Shown: positions 8,391-18,144 of the stretch, in pieces | How positions within the stretch are numbered: the first letter of the stretch is position 1 | Layout of the letters: each line of letters begins with the position of its first letter | Assembly: GCF_003664645.1 (NCBI RefSeq) | Contig: NZ_RCHC01000002.1 | Coordinates: 265,731 to 329,730, forward strand | DNA length: 64,000 nucleotides | Direction: 5' to 3' | Source: Acinetobacter chengduensis | Lineage (GTDB): Bacteria; Pseudomonadota; Gammaproteobacteria; Pseudomonadales; Moraxellaceae | The notes under the pieces: generated by a model | Database searches by the model: none | Told to the model about the DNA's origin: nothing | What the model saw: the letters and a program-made list of their open reading frames with translations, nothing else | Program-made: the position numbers and the translations under genes

Positions 8391-9395
8391 TTAGCTTTCT
8401 TGTTGAATGCCAGCAACCAACCAGTCTTGTGTAGAGCCTGCAGGTTTAACAAAATGCCAAACTTCAGCAAATGGCTGTGGAAGGCTGTTTAAGTCTTCGC
8501 TTACAGTACCTGTAAAGCGTACGCTCACTACGTATTGACCATTTTCAGTTGCAGAATCAGCAACCATAGCATTTAAGTTAGAAAACTCAGCAACGTCTTG
8601 ATCTTGGTTAGCCATAATATCTTGATACATAGACTGGTAAAGGTCAGGAGTTAAATAACGCTGAATTTCTGAAATGTTGCTGGCCGTATTCATTGACTGA
8701 ATATGGTTAAAGCGTTGGCGCGCAATGCGTAAGAATGCAGCTGGTTCAGTACCATCAGGAAGCTGACTACCAGAACTTGTGTATGCGCCACCTGCAAATG
8801 GTGCATTGCTTACAGGTGCAGACGTTGCAGAACCACCTACAGATTGACCAAAGATATTGGTGCTATCACCGCCACGAGGTGCAGTAGGTGCTTGACCAAA
8901 TGGTGCTGAGTTACCAGCACCACCATTATTTGGTGCGTATGGGTTGTTAGTTGCTAGTTTTTTTTTTGCGCCCATCTTACGGAAAACGAAGAAGGCAACA
9001 GCTGCAGCAAGCAAGATCCAAATCCAGCTTGGAAGACCACCTTTTTCTTCTTCAGCAGGGGCTACAGCTTGTTGCTGTGCTTCTGAAGTTGCTTGAGTGT
9101 TCTTGTCATCTGCCAATGCATTGGCAGCTACCGCACCAATTGCGGCACCAGCAACACCCGCAGCAACCATACCGCCAACACCTGGACCAGATTTAGCAGG
9201 CGCAGTTGCAGGAGCAACAGGCTGTTGAGCTGGAGTAGCTTGACGAGGCTGTTGGTAAGACTGAGTTGGTGCCGCTTGACGAGACATACCATGGCTTTTA
9301 CCACCACCGGCACGTTTCGCTTCAGCTGTTAATGGCGCTACAAGTAAAGCAGCCGTTAAAAGACCTGCAATCAAACCACGCTGTCGAACTTCCAT
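8391..9395 (-). CDS. Tim44-like domain envelope protein
   Basis: A 334-residue envelope protein. Residues 1-26 look like a signal peptide ending in AEA. A Gln/Pro/Ala-rich low-complexity stretch and a small-residue hydrophobic glycine-zipper-like segment follow (about 70-95), then a clear membrane helix around residues 124-143 (SWIWILLAAAVAFFVF) ending in basic RKMGAKKK. A flexible Gly/Asn/Ser linker leads to a C-terminal Tim44-like domain (about 220-334) with repeated aromatic and acidic positions such as FLRIARQRFNHIQ. Bacterial proteins of this type are common in proteobacteria, with no firmly established role. It is monocistronic. Confidence 0.8.
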   Translation of the reverse strand: MEVRQRGLIAGLLTAALLVAPLTAEAKRAGGGKSHGMSRQAAPTQSYQQPRQATPAQQPVAPATAPAKSGPGVGGMVAAGVAGAAIGAVAANALADDKNTQATSEAQQQAVAPAEEEKGGLPSWIWILLAAAVAFFVFRKMGAKKKLATNNPYAPNNGGAGNSAPFGQAPTAPRGGDSTNIFGQSVGGSATSAPVSNAPFAGGAYTSSGSQLPDGTEPAAFLRIARQRFNHIQSMNTASNISEIQRYLTPDLYQSMYQDIMANQDQDVAEFSNLNAMVADSATENGQYVVSVRFTGTVSEDLNSLPQPFAEVWHFVKPAGSTQDWLVAGIQQES

Positions 9396-9517
9396 TGAGT
9401 TTTCCTATAAGAAATGAAAAGAAATAGATTCTTCTTATTTATGCAGTCATTTGTTGCGAATTTCAATATCTAAATCGTATTTTTAGTGAAAAAATATACA
9501 ACCAAACTCAGCTTGGA

Positions 9518-10909
9518 TTAGCTGAGCTCTTCACTGAGGTTCATGGCTTCTGTTAAGGCTTCATGTAAACGGGCAACAGAAATAATTTGTACACCTTCAA
9601 TTGCTTTTTGTGGAGCATTACCACGAGGCACGATAATGTACTTAAAGCCGTGTTTAATTGCTTCTTTTAAGCGCTCTTGGCCATTGGGCACAGGGCGAAT
9701 TTCGCCAGATAAACCAACTTCACCAAATACAGCAAGTTGCTGTGGCAGTGCTTTACCACGAATACTAGAAGCACAAGCCAGAAGTACGGCAAAATCAGAA
9801 CCAGTTTCGGTAATTTTTAAGCCACCGACAATATTCACATATACATCTTGGCCTGAGGTTTGTACCCCGCCATGACGGTGCATGACTGCAAGTAACATAT
9901 TTAAACGGTTTTGTTCTAAGCCTAAAGCAACGCGACGTGGTTGACCGTGAGCATCATCTACCAAGGCTTGCACTTCAACTAAAAGTGGGCGTGTACCTTC
10001 TCGACTAATCATCACGATAGAGCCCGGAATGGCTTCATCATAACGACTCAGAAAAATAGCAGAAGGATTTGAAACTTCGCGTAGGCCTTTGTCTGTCATG
10101 CCAAACACGCCCAACTCATTGACTGCACCAAAACGGTTTTTCACTGCGCGAATCATACGGAAACGAGAATCGGCCTGACCTTCAAAATAAAGTACACAGT
10201 CCACCATGTGTTCTAGTACACGTGGTCCTGCTAAAGAACCTTCTTTAGTCACATGGCCAACAATAAACAAAGCTGTCCCACTGTTTTTGGCAAAACGTGT
10301 GAGTAGGGCAGCAGATTCACGTATTTGCGAAACTCCACCCGGAGCTGATTGTAATGTTTCGGTATATAGAGTTTGAATCGAATCTAAAATAGCTACAGCA
10401 GGCCGCTCATGTGCCAATACTTCACAAATACGTTCAACACAGGTTTCGGCCATCACCTTTAATTTGTCCGTAGGCAAATCAAGTCGATTAGCGCGAAGCG
10501 CAACTTGAGAAAGTGATTCTTCACCTGTGACATATAATGCTGGGCTGTTGGCAGAAGCCATGTGCGTTGCTGTTTGTAGCAAAATGGTGGATTTACCAAT
10601 ACCTGGGTCACCACCAATAAGCACCACTGAACCTGTGACGAGGCCACCACCTAATACACGGTCAAATTCGCCAATACCAGTTTGCAAACGCGTTTCATTT
10701 GAAACCGATATTTGATTCAGTGTGGTAATGCTAGCCGCTTGGCCTGCATAACCACCGCCCATTTTAGGCTGTGCACGATGGCTGACAGCTGGTGCAATGC
10801 TGACTTCATTTAGACAATTCCATTCGCCACAATCGCTACATTGGCCTGACCATTTGGGATGGTCTGCACCGCATTGTTCACAACGATAAACACTTTTTGC
10901 TTTTGCCAT
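9518..10909 (-). CDS. radA: DNA repair protein RadA
   Basis: RadA is a RecA-like, hexameric DNA-branch-migration ATPase used in recombinational repair. The 463-residue protein starts with a zinc finger (CEQCGADHPKWSGQCSDCG, residues 10-28), then the ATPase core with Walker A GGDPGIGKST (about 90-99), the RadA-specific KNRFG motif (KNRFGAVNE, about 257-265), and a C-terminal Lon-protease-like domain (about 300-455). All expected motifs are present. It is transcribed alone on the minus strand and has a normal family length. Confidence 0.97.
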   Translation of the reverse strand: MAKAKSVYRCEQCGADHPKWSGQCSDCGEWNCLNEVSIAPAVSHRAQPKMGGGYAGQAASITTLNQISVSNETRLQTGIGEFDRVLGGGLVTGSVVLIGGDPGIGKSTILLQTATHMASANSPALYVTGEESLSQVALRANRLDLPTDKLKVMAETCVERICEVLAHERPAVAILDSIQTLYTETLQSAPGGVSQIRESAALLTRFAKNSGTALFIVGHVTKEGSLAGPRVLEHMVDCVLYFEGQADSRFRMIRAVKNRFGAVNELGVFGMTDKGLREVSNPSAIFLSRYDEAIPGSIVMISREGTRPLLVEVQALVDDAHGQPRRVALGLEQNRLNMLLAVMHRHGGVQTSGQDVYVNIVGGLKITETGSDFAVLLACASSIRGKALPQQLAVFGEVGLSGEIRPVPNGQERLKEAIKHGFKYIIVPRGNAPQKAIEGVQIISVARLHEALTEAMNLSEELS

Positions 10910-11055
10910 AACCTAAGTTGAAAGCTGTTGTCATTGAGCAAGAGCATAACCATGTATACGTCGGAACGCTATGGATTCGAATTAAAATCCGTTGTTTCAA
11001 GTCAATCTGTGTCGCATAAATACAAGGTGGTTCCCCTGAATGTAGTTTCAGGCTT

Positions 11056-11061
11056 TATAAT
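11056..11061 (+). promoter_or_regulatory. Candidate -10 box
   Basis: A perfect TATAAT lies 34 bases upstream of the start codon at 11095. No convincing -35 is seen at the right distance, so this is a weak call. Confidence 0.35.
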
Positions 11062-11094
11062 AGAGGCTTAAATTACTCAAAATGGATCACTGCA

Positions 11095-11529
11095 ATGCCA
11101 ATGCTTATACACCATATCGATGCGATTGCGCGTGAAAAAAAACGTGATGTGCTTTTTTTACATTTTGAAAATTATATTGAAGATAAAGATTTAGAGGACA
11201 ATGCACGTAATACTGTTTTGGCATGGTTAGATGAACATGGTATTGCCTATACGCCATGCATGGGGATAGAAGATGAGAGCATCATTGATGGCTATTTGGG
11301 AGATGTTTATTTAGAGTTGCCATTTGATGAGCAAGATCCACAATATCAGTTAGTGCAACAGCATCTTGAGGATGATGAAGGTAATATGAAAATTGAAGAT
11401 GTCTTCTTTTTTGTATTATCGCTTGAAGTCGCTTTAGAAATTGAAGCTGATCGCCAAGAACAAAATGATTTAGAAGACCAATTCGAAGATGACGAAGAAG
11501 ATCCTACGACACACGGCCGTTTAAGTTAA
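11095..11529 (+). CDS. Acidic hypothetical protein
   Basis: I do not recognise the family. The 144-residue product is strongly acidic, above all at the C-terminus (about residues 118-137, with repeated Glu and Asp), and has no signal peptide or membrane segment. The core HFENYIEDKDLEDNARNTVLAWLDEHGIAYTPC looks like a folded alpha/beta domain rather than a random reading frame. Two in-frame ATGs (11095 and 11101) are possible. It lies between radA (divergent) and the AGCS symporter (convergent), and shares a strong terminator with the latter. Confidence 0.75.
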   Translation: MPMLIHHIDAIAREKKRDVLFLHFENYIEDKDLEDNARNTVLAWLDEHGIAYTPCMGIEDESIIDGYLGDVYLELPFDEQDPQYQLVQQHLEDDEGNMKIEDVFFFVLSLEVALEIEADRQEQNDLEDQFEDDEEDPTTHGRLS

Positions 11530-11571
11530 GATTTTCCATTGCGTATTTGTTTAGATACTCATGGATATAAT

Positions 11572-11601
11572 AAAAAAGCCACACATCTGTGTGGCTTTTT
11601 T
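11572..11601. terminator. Bidirectional terminator
   Basis: Arms aaaaaagccacac and gtgtggctttttt form a 13-14-bp stem around a tiny loop at 11586-11587. It serves the acidic hypothetical gene (plus strand) and the symporter gene (minus strand). Confidence 0.9.
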
Positions 11602-11617
11602 ATTGGGTAGACTTTGT

Positions 11618-12988
11618 TTAGTAAAGTTCACCAGTTTTACGGCGTGCAATAAAGTCTTTAGATTCTTTAACAATAATGCCCGAAAGGAGTAACAGTGCGA
11701 GACAGTTTGGTGCAGCCATGAGGCCGTTAAAAGTATCTGCAAATAACCAAACCAAATCCAGTGTCACCACACAGCCTACAAACACTGAGGCGATATAAAT
11801 AAGTCGATAGATTAAGATCGATTTATCACCCAATAAATAAGTACAGCATTTTTCACCATAATAGCTCCAACCTAAAATAGTTGAATAGGCGAAGAAAATA
11901 ATACCAAAGGTCACCACCCAGCCACCAAAACCTGGCAGGAGTTTCTCAAATACACTAATGGTAAGTACCGCACCAGTTTGGTCTCCGAAGCTATTGCCTG
12001 CCATAATAAAGCCCATAACTAAAACAATACCAGTAATTGAGCACACAATAATGGTATCAAGGAATGTACCTGTCATAGAGACTAAACCTTGACGTGCAGG
12101 ATGGTCAGTCTGTGCGGCTGCGGCAGCAATCGGTGCAGAACCCATACCGGCTTCATTTGAGAACACACCACGTGCAACACCGTAGCGGATTGCGGCACCA
12201 ATGGCACCACCAGCAGCAGCTTCACCTGTAAAGGCATAAGTAAAGATTAGTTTGAGTGCAGGGATAACTAATTCAAGATTATTGACAATAATTGCCAAGC
12301 CACCCAATACATAGCCAACCGCCATAATTGGGACAATCACCGAAGACGCTTTAGAGATGGATTTAATTCCACCTAAAATAACTAAGGCTGAAAAAGCGGT
12401 AATGATAATAGCTGTTGTGAGCGTACTAATTCCTAAGCTATTTTCAACAGCTAAAGCGACAGTATTGGATTGAACTGAACTGCCAATACCAAACGATGCC
12501 AAAGTACCAAATAGCGCAAACAGTACAGCGAGCCATTTCCATTTTGCACCTAGTCCACGCTCGATGTAGTACATCGGGCCACCAGACATTTCGCCTTTTT
12601 CATTTTTAATACGGAATTTAACCGCCAATACGCCTTCGCCGTACTTGGTTGCCATACCAAACAGTGCGGTCATCCACATCCAAAACACTGCACCTGGGCC
12701 ACCGAGTACGCAGGCTGTTGCAACACCTGCAATATTACCTGTACCGATTGTGGCAGACAGTGCAGTCATGAGTGAGGCAAATTGACTAATATCGCCTTCA
12801 TGTTTTTTTGGGTGTTTACCAAAGACCTGTTTAAAGGCCAATGGCAACATACGAAATTGCCAAAATAATAAGCGGAATGTGAGGAATACGCCTGTACCAA
12901 CAATCAGTACTAGCATATAAGGACCCCAGACTAAGCCACTCAGGGTCTCCATAAAATTTTGTAAGTTTTGCATATTTTTCTTATCCAT
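11618..12988 (-). CDS. Alanine/glycine:cation symporter, AGCS family
   Basis: An inner-membrane sodium- or proton-coupled symporter for small neutral amino acids such as alanine and glycine. About ten membrane segments are seen across 450-odd residues. Family signatures are present: ALSATIGTGNIAGVATA, FGMATKYGEGVLAVKFR, GGPMYYIERGLG and, in the second half, GVARGVFSNEAGMGSAPIAAAAA. The reading frame is open back to a TTG at 13021, but ATG 12988 (MDKKNMQNL) or ATG 12973 (MQNLQNF) is more likely to be the start; neither has a strong ribosome-binding site. It is divergent from cycA, so two amino-acid importers share a 300-base control region. Confidence 0.92.
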   Translation of the reverse strand: MDKKNMQNLQNFMETLSGLVWGPYMLVLIVGTGVFLTFRLLFWQFRMLPLAFKQVFGKHPKKHEGDISQFASLMTALSATIGTGNIAGVATACVLGGPGAVFWMWMTALFGMATKYGEGVLAVKFRIKNEKGEMSGGPMYYIERGLGAKWKWLAVLFALFGTLASFGIGSSVQSNTVALAVENSLGISTLTTAIIITAFSALVILGGIKSISKASSVIVPIMAVGYVLGGLAIIVNNLELVIPALKLIFTYAFTGEAAAGGAIGAAIRYGVARGVFSNEAGMGSAPIAAAAAQTDHPARQGLVSMTGTFLDTIIVCSITGIVLVMGFIMAGNSFGDQTGAVLTISVFEKLLPGFGGWVVTFGIIFFAYSTILGWSYYGEKCCTYLLGDKSILIYRLIYIASVFVGCVVTLDLVWLFADTFNGLMAAPNCLALLLLSGIIVKESKDFIARRKTGELY

Positions 12989-13289
12989 CCCATCTAGGTT
13001 ATTTACGCTTGCATCAAGCAAGTGCTATGCCAGTTAGTCGAAACTTCCAGTGTTTAATCCCTTTTTTATGCTAGGAGCTTTTTTTATTACTCATGTTTTC
13101 AATTTTTTATGTTGATGCATGTATTTATGGCACTACTTATATTTAGTGTAATATTTATACTTTGTATATAAGAAAAATAAATTAAATACAGCAATTAATC
13201 CGAAAATATAGATCAAACGAAAATAATTTTGTATTTTTTGAATCAATTAAGTTAATTTGTGCGGATTGGACAGCAGAATTGAATCAAGA

Positions 13290-14693
13290 ATGAATCATCA
13301 AAATAATAGTTCGTCAGCTGAAAATGGCGATCTACAACGTAGTCTGTCTAACCGACATCTTCAATTAATTGCAATTGGCGGTGCGATTGGTACGGGCTTA
13401 TTCATGGGCTCTGGTAAAACAATTAGTTTGGCTGGGCCATCCATACTGGTCATCTATATGATCATTGGCTTCATGGTCTTTTTGGTCATGCGAGCGTTGG
13501 GTGAACTTTTACTATCTAACTTGCAGTACAAGTCATTTATTGACTTTGCAACAGATTTAATCGGCCCGTGGGCGGGTTATTTTGTCGGTTGGACCTATTG
13601 GTTGTGTTGGATTACCATTGGTATCGCAGACCTTTCCGCCATTATTTACTATTTACAGTTTTTTAATGGAGGTAACCCATTCTCGCCAGAAGAAGGGGTG
13701 CTCATTAGTATTGCTGCTATTGTGTTTATTATGGGACTCAACCTAGTCACTGTTAAGCTCTTTGGTGAGTTAGAGTTTTGGTTTGCACTGATCAAAATTT
13801 TAGCCATCGTGGTGCTTATTGGTGTTGGTTTGTGGATGATCTTTACTGGTTTTACCTCAACATCAGGTGAAATTGCATCATTTACCCACTTGTGGTCACA
13901 TGGTGGCTTATTTCCAACAGGGGTTACAGGCTTCTTAGCAGGCTTCCAAATTGCGATCTTTGCCTTTGTTGGGGTTGAATTGGTCGGTACAACAGCTGCT
14001 GAAACTAAAGATCCTGAGCATAACTTACCTAAAGCTGTGAACTCGATTCCAATCCGTATCATCATTTTCTATGTGTTGGCATTGATCATCGTGATGTCTG
14101 TAACACCATGGAATCAAATTGATCCGAGCATTTCGCCGTTTGTTAATTTATTTAGCCAAGCGGGGATTGCAGCTGCAGCTATTATTATGAACTTGGTGGT
14201 GTTGTCATCGGTGATGTCATCAATGAACAGTGGTGTGTTTTCTACCTCGCGTATGCTATTTGGTTTGTCTCGTGAAGAGCAAGGGCCAAAGGCTTTTGGT
14301 AAATTGAATAAGCGTGCCGTACCTGCAAATGCACTGTATTTCTCGGCAGTATGTTTGTTATTGGGTGCTGCGTTACAGTACTTTGTTCCGAATACCGTTG
14401 AAGCCTTTACTTTGGCTACTACACTTTCTACTGTCTTGTTTATCTGTGTATGGCTCATGATTATCTGGAGTTATATTGTGTACTACAAGACGCGCCCAGA
14501 ACTTCATGCAAAATCAACCTTTAAGTTACCGGGTGGTTTATATACATGCTGGTTCGTGATCATCTTCTTTATTGGCATGATTTATGTATTGTCTTTAGAA
14601 GCAGATACGATGAAAGCCTTAATGGTCAGCCCAATCTGGTTTGTGATTTTGGTGATTGGTTACTTTGGTTTTTATAAGAAAAAGCAACAATAA
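13290..14693 (+). CDS. cycA: D-serine/D-alanine/glycine permease
   Basis: An APC-superfamily amino acid permease of the inner membrane with about 12 helices. The sequence follows E. coli CycA closely from memory: NRHLQLIAIGGAIGTGLFMG at the start of helix 1, SGKTISLAGPSI, MRALGELLLSNLQYKSF, VELVGTTAAETKDPE and SGVFSTSRMLFGLSREEQ. The ATG at 13290 is preferred; an in-frame TTG at 13257 would add 11 residues with no family match. Such permeases take up D-alanine, D-serine and glycine for catabolism or wall recycling. A terminator follows at once. Confidence 0.9.
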   Translation: MNHQNNSSSAENGDLQRSLSNRHLQLIAIGGAIGTGLFMGSGKTISLAGPSILVIYMIIGFMVFLVMRALGELLLSNLQYKSFIDFATDLIGPWAGYFVGWTYWLCWITIGIADLSAIIYYLQFFNGGNPFSPEEGVLISIAAIVFIMGLNLVTVKLFGELEFWFALIKILAIVVLIGVGLWMIFTGFTSTSGEIASFTHLWSHGGLFPTGVTGFLAGFQIAIFAFVGVELVGTTAAETKDPEHNLPKAVNSIPIRIIIFYVLALIIVMSVTPWNQIDPSISPFVNLFSQAGIAAAAIIMNLVVLSSVMSSMNSGVFSTSRMLFGLSREEQGPKAFGKLNKRAVPANALYFSAVCLLLGAALQYFVPNTVEAFTLATTLSTVLFICVWLMIIWSYIVYYKTRPELHAKSTFKLPGGLYTCWFVIIFFIGMIYVLSLEADTMKALMVSPIWFVILVIGYFGFYKKKQQ

Positions 14694-15028
14694 GTTCCTA
14701 AGCTAAAAAAACTGTCCAATATGGGCAGTTTTTTTATGCCTGAAATTGAGCAAACCATGAATATTACGCGTTCAAACAGTGAGATATGGCCAGTGTAACG
14801 TGCCTATTTTCATGGGTTTAAAGAGACCGCAATGCTTAGTTTAATTTTAATTGAAAAGGTATGGCCGAATAGGCACAGTCAAATTAAACAAGAGTAACTG
14901 CAAAATAAAAATAAAAGTTGCCTAATTTTAAAACAGAGTGCGGATCAGCACATTGAGAAATCGTGGGCTTTTCTTTTATCCGTGTGTTGATCACGTTATA
15001 CTCGGAAAAAATATTTTTAGGTACGCGT
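14694..15028. other. Intergenic stretch cycA to lptM
   Basis: It holds the cycA terminator and, at 14800-14876, a 9-bp inverted repeat (gtgcctatt / aataggcac) with a 59-base AT-rich interior. A tatggcc motif occurs twice (about 14785 and 14861). No gene is seen. Confidence 0.6.
14705..14735 (+). terminator. cycA terminator
   Basis: Arms 14705-14717 (A-run plus actgtcc) and 14723-14735 (gggcag plus T-run) make a 13-bp stem with one wobble pair. Confidence 0.85.
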
Positions 15029-15226
15029 ATGAATCGTGTTATGAGTTGCAAAATGGTGATGCTTTTATTGGGCAGTTTACTTTTGACTGCTTGTGGCCAG
15101 TCTGGCGCATTACATTTGCCAGGCGATACGAACGCTGACAAACGTGCAAAATATTTACTGTATTCAGATCAGAATACAGAAAAAAAAGCTGAGGAAGTGC
15201 ATGAGCAACAAGCACCAGCTCAGTAG
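15029..15226 (+). CDS. lptM: LptM-like small lipoprotein
   Basis: A 65-residue lipoprotein. The signal peptide MNRVMSCKMVMLLLGSLLLTAC ends in a lipobox with the acylated Cys at residue 22. After the Cys comes GQSGALHLPGD, which matches the short conserved CG..G.LYLP pattern of LptM (YifL). LptM is known to help assembly of the LptDE lipopolysaccharide translocon at the outer membrane. Its position just ahead of lysA-dapF is the conserved location of the gene. The start at 15029 is chosen because it gives a proper lipoprotein signal; the upstream in-frame extension is not signal-like. Confidence 0.85.
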   Translation: MNRVMSCKMVMLLLGSLLLTACGQSGALHLPGDTNADKRAKYLLYSDQNTEKKAEEVHEQQAPAQ

Positions 15227-15291
15227 TCTGCAGAGACTGAAGCTAGGGCTTCAAAAACTACATCTGATTTGATTTAAGCAAGGATACTTTC

Positions 15292-16536
15292 ATGAGTTTC
15301 ACCCGCATCAATGGGGTTTTGCATGCTGAGCAATGTTCATTACAAGCGCTCGCAGTGCAATACGGCACACCACTATATGTCTATTCTAAAGCAGCTTTTG
15401 AAAAGCATTACTTAGATATGGACCGTGCATTTAGCTTTATCGACCATCAAATTTGTTTTGCGGTGAAGTCTAATTCCAATATTGCGGTATTGAATGTATT
15501 GGCCAAGCTTGGCGCTGGTTTTGATATTGTGACAGGCGGTGAGTTAGCGCGTGTACTCAAAGCAGGCGGTGATGCTACTAAAATCGTGTTTTCAGGTTTA
15601 GGTAAAACTGAAGCGGATATTCAAAAAGCACTTGAAGTGGGTATTGCTTGCTTTAATGTCGAGTCTTATGCAGAGCTGGATCGTATTCAAAAGGTTGCAG
15701 CTAAACTTGGCAAAAAAGCGCCAATTTCATTGCGAGTTAATCCAGATGTAGATGCCAAAACACATCCATATATTTCTACGGGTTTAAAAGAAAATAAATT
15801 TGGTATTCCTTCGGACAGCGTATATGAAACCTATCAATATGCAGCGTCATTATCTCACTTGGATGTTGTGGGGATTGATTGTCATATTGGTTCACAGTTG
15901 ACTGAAACACAGCCATTTGTTGATGCTTTAGATCGCGTTATGGTCATGATTGATCATTTGAAAACTTTAGGTATTCAACTAAAACACATTGATATTGGCG
16001 GTGGCTTAGGTGTGACCTATAAAGATGAAACTCCACCTTCTGTAGAAGAATATGCCAATGCCATGAAACCAGCTTTAGAAAAGCTCGGTATGAAAGTATA
16101 TATGGAGCCAGGTCGTAGCATCTCTGCAAATGCGGGTGCGTTATTAACCAAAGTTGATTTATTAAAACCAACCAATCACCGTAACTTTGCCATTATTGAT
16201 GCAGCGATGAACGACTTGATTCGCCCTGCATTATATGAAGCGTGGATGGACATTCAAACAGTTACACCAAATACTCAAGCAGAAACTAAAACTTGGGATG
16301 TGGTGGGTGCAATTTGTGAAACGGGCGATTTCTTAGGGAAAGAGCGCGAATTAGCCATTGAAGAAAATGATGTACTGGCGGTGTTGGGCGCGGGTGCATA
16401 CGGTTTTGTAATGAGTTCGAATTACAACAGCCGAGGTCGTGCCGCTGAAGTGATAGTAGATGGTGAACAAGCACATTTGGTTCGTGAGCGTGAAACGATA
16501 GAATCGTTATGGGAACGTGAGCGTCTTTTGCCTTAA
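15292..16536 (+). CDS. lysA: Diaminopimelate decarboxylase
   Basis: LysA decarboxylates meso-diaminopimelate to L-lysine, the last step of lysine synthesis. The 414-residue product is a fold-type III PLP enzyme. Visible are the PLP lysine in CFAVKSNSN (about residue 60), GSQLTE, HIDIGGGLGV, EPGRSISAN and CETGDFLGKER (the active-site Cys of the partner subunit), followed by AYGFVMSSNYNSR. AAGGA lies about 11 bases ahead of the ATG. It is followed 13 bases later by dapF, so the substrate-forming epimerase and the decarboxylase are co-transcribed. Confidence 0.98.
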   Translation: MSFTRINGVLHAEQCSLQALAVQYGTPLYVYSKAAFEKHYLDMDRAFSFIDHQICFAVKSNSNIAVLNVLAKLGAGFDIVTGGELARVLKAGGDATKIVFSGLGKTEADIQKALEVGIACFNVESYAELDRIQKVAAKLGKKAPISLRVNPDVDAKTHPYISTGLKENKFGIPSDSVYETYQYAASLSHLDVVGIDCHIGSQLTETQPFVDALDRVMVMIDHLKTLGIQLKHIDIGGGLGVTYKDETPPSVEEYANAMKPALEKLGMKVYMEPGRSISANAGALLTKVDLLKPTNHRNFAIIDAAMNDLIRPALYEAWMDIQTVTPNTQAETKTWDVVGAICETGDFLGKERELAIEENDVLAVLGAGAYGFVMSSNYNSRGRAAEVIVDGEQAHLVRERETIESLWERERLLP

Positions 16537-16549
16537 GGAGTGATTCGAG

Positions 16550-17395
16550 ATGTTAGTAGAATTTACCAAAATGCATGGCTTGGGCAATGACTTTCTGGTC
16601 CTAGATCTAATCAGCCAGCGTGTGTATCTTGATGCACTAACTATTCAGCGTTTAGCGGATCGTCACTTTGGGATTGGTTTTGATCAGTTGTTGATTGTAG
16701 AGCCACCTGATGTGCCAAATGCAGACTTTAAATACCGTATTTTTAATGCAGATGGTTCAGAAGTTGAGCAATGCGGTAATGGTGTACGTTGCTTTGCGCG
16801 ATTTGTACATGAACGTCAATTGACGACCAAAACCAAAATTAAAGTGCAAACTAAGGCGGGTATTGTTGAGCCTGAATTAGGTGAAAATGGTTGGGTTCGT
16901 GTAAACATGGGCTACCCAAAATTCTTGCCACAAGAAATTCCATTTTTGGCAGAAGAGCCTGAAAACCTATACGACATTGATTTAGCCAACAATGAAAAGT
17001 TGACGATTGATGTGGTGAATATGGGTAATCCGCATGCAGTGACGATTGTTCCAGATGTCATTACAGCTGATGTGCCACGAATTGGCCCACAAGTTGAATC
17101 ACATGCGCGTTTCCCACAACGTGTAAATGCTGGATTTATGCAAATCATTGATGAAAAGCATGCGCGCTTACGTGTGTTTGAACGTGGTGTAGGTGAAACC
17201 TTAGCGTGTGGTACGGGTGCTTGTGCGGCTGCTGTATCGGGCATGCGTCGTGGCTTGTTGTCAAGTAATGTTGAAATTGAATTGGCAGGCGGTAAGCTTC
17301 AAATTGAATGGAAAGAAGGTGATGTGGTTTGGATGACTGGTCCAACTGCTACTGTTTACGAAGGTCGTTTAGATTTACGTTACTTCCAATCTTAA
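16550..17395 (+). CDS. dapF: Diaminopimelate epimerase
   Basis: DapF converts LL-diaminopimelate to the meso form for lysine and peptidoglycan. The 281-residue protein shows the start motif [15 protein letters not shown] and both catalytic cysteines: one in [13 protein letters not shown] (about residue 74) and one in [14 protein letters not shown] (about 222). It is a two-domain, PLP-independent racemase-fold enzyme of normal length. AAGGAG lies ahead of the ATG (spacing about 10). It is the last gene before a terminator, which separates it from the hydrolase-xerC pair. Confidence 0.98.
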   Translation: MLVEFTKMHGLGNDFLVLDLISQRVYLDALTIQRLADRHFGIGFDQLLIVEPPDVPNADFKYRIFNADGSEVEQCGNGVRCFARFVHERQLTTKTKIKVQTKAGIVEPELGENGWVRVNMGYPKFLPQEIPFLAEEPENLYDIDLANNEKLTIDVVNMGNPHAVTIVPDVITADVPRIGPQVESHARFPQRVNAGFMQIIDEKHARLRVFERGVGETLACGTGACAAAVSGMRRGLLSSNVEIELAGGKLQIEWKEGDVVWMTGPTATVYEGRLDLRYFQS

Positions 17396-17426
17396 TTTCT
17401 CATCAAGCTAAACATGCCCATGAAAC

Positions 17427-17458
17427 AAAAGAGCACTTTCAAATGAAGGTGCTTTTTT
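17427..17458 (+). terminator. dapF terminator
   Basis: Arms agcactttc (17432-17440) and gaaggtgct (17445-17453) with an aaat loop, flanked by an A-run and TTTTTT. Confidence 0.8.
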
Positions 17459-17514
17459 ATGATGATAAATCCGCTATGCTGTCGCTAATAACACATTTTT
17501 CATGAATTAAAACT

Positions 17515-18144
17515 ATGCAACTGATTTTTTTACCTGGTGCATCGGGCAGTACGTCTTTTTGGCAACCTGTGCAGCAAAGACTTGTCAGTTGTGTCTCTGA
17601 TCGTTTTAAATCTCAAAAAGTCATTGCATATCCTTCATTTGGTCATGTATCTGCGCATGCTGATGTATATGATTTTGCAAGTTTAACTGAATATGTGCTG
17701 GGGCAGATTCAGCAAGAATGCATCATTATTGCACAGTCCATGGGTGGCATTTTTGCAGTGCAGGCTACTTTGCAAAAACCAGATTTAGTGAAAGGTTTGG
17801 TTTTGTTGGCAACCTCAGGCGGTATTAACTTAAAGCCTTTTCAGGTACAAGATTGGCGTAGTGCTTATCAGCAGCAGTATTTAAACTATCCAGATTGGTT
17901 TTGTACGGCAAGACTCGACTACAGCTTACAGTTGCAGACCATCTCACAGCCTGTTTTGTTGTTATGGGGAGAGCAAGATCCAATCAGTCCTATCACTGTG
18001 GGCTCGTATTTACAGTCGCTTCTACCGCAATCGAAATTGCGCATTGTATTGGGTGGAGATCATTTGTTTGCAGAAAAGTATCCAGATCAGAGTGCTAAAT
18101 TTATTGCTGAATACTTAGCTGAATGGGAGGCTGAAGCGTGCTAG
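17515..18144 (+). CDS. Alpha/beta hydrolase
   Basis: A 209-residue alpha/beta-hydrolase-fold protein. The oxyanion region is FLPGASGSTSFW, the nucleophile is the Ser in AQSMGG (about residue 78), the acid is the Asp in LLWGEQDPIS and the base is the His in GGDHLF near residue 183. The substrate is unknown. It has no signal peptide, so it is cytoplasmic. Its 3' end overlaps xerC by 7 bases, which implies translational coupling. In other gammaproteobacteria this slot between dapF and xerC usually holds a DUF484 gene, so its presence here looks like a lineage-specific change. Confidence 0.85.
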   Translation: MQLIFLPGASGSTSFWQPVQQRLVSCVSDRFKSQKVIAYPSFGHVSAHADVYDFASLTEYVLGQIQQECIIIAQSMGGIFAVQATLQKPDLVKGLVLLATSGGINLKPFQVQDWRSAYQQQYLNYPDWFCTARLDYSLQLQTISQPVLLLWGEQDPISPITVGSYLQSLLPQSKLRIVLGGDHLFAEKYPDQSAKFIAEYLAEWEAEAC

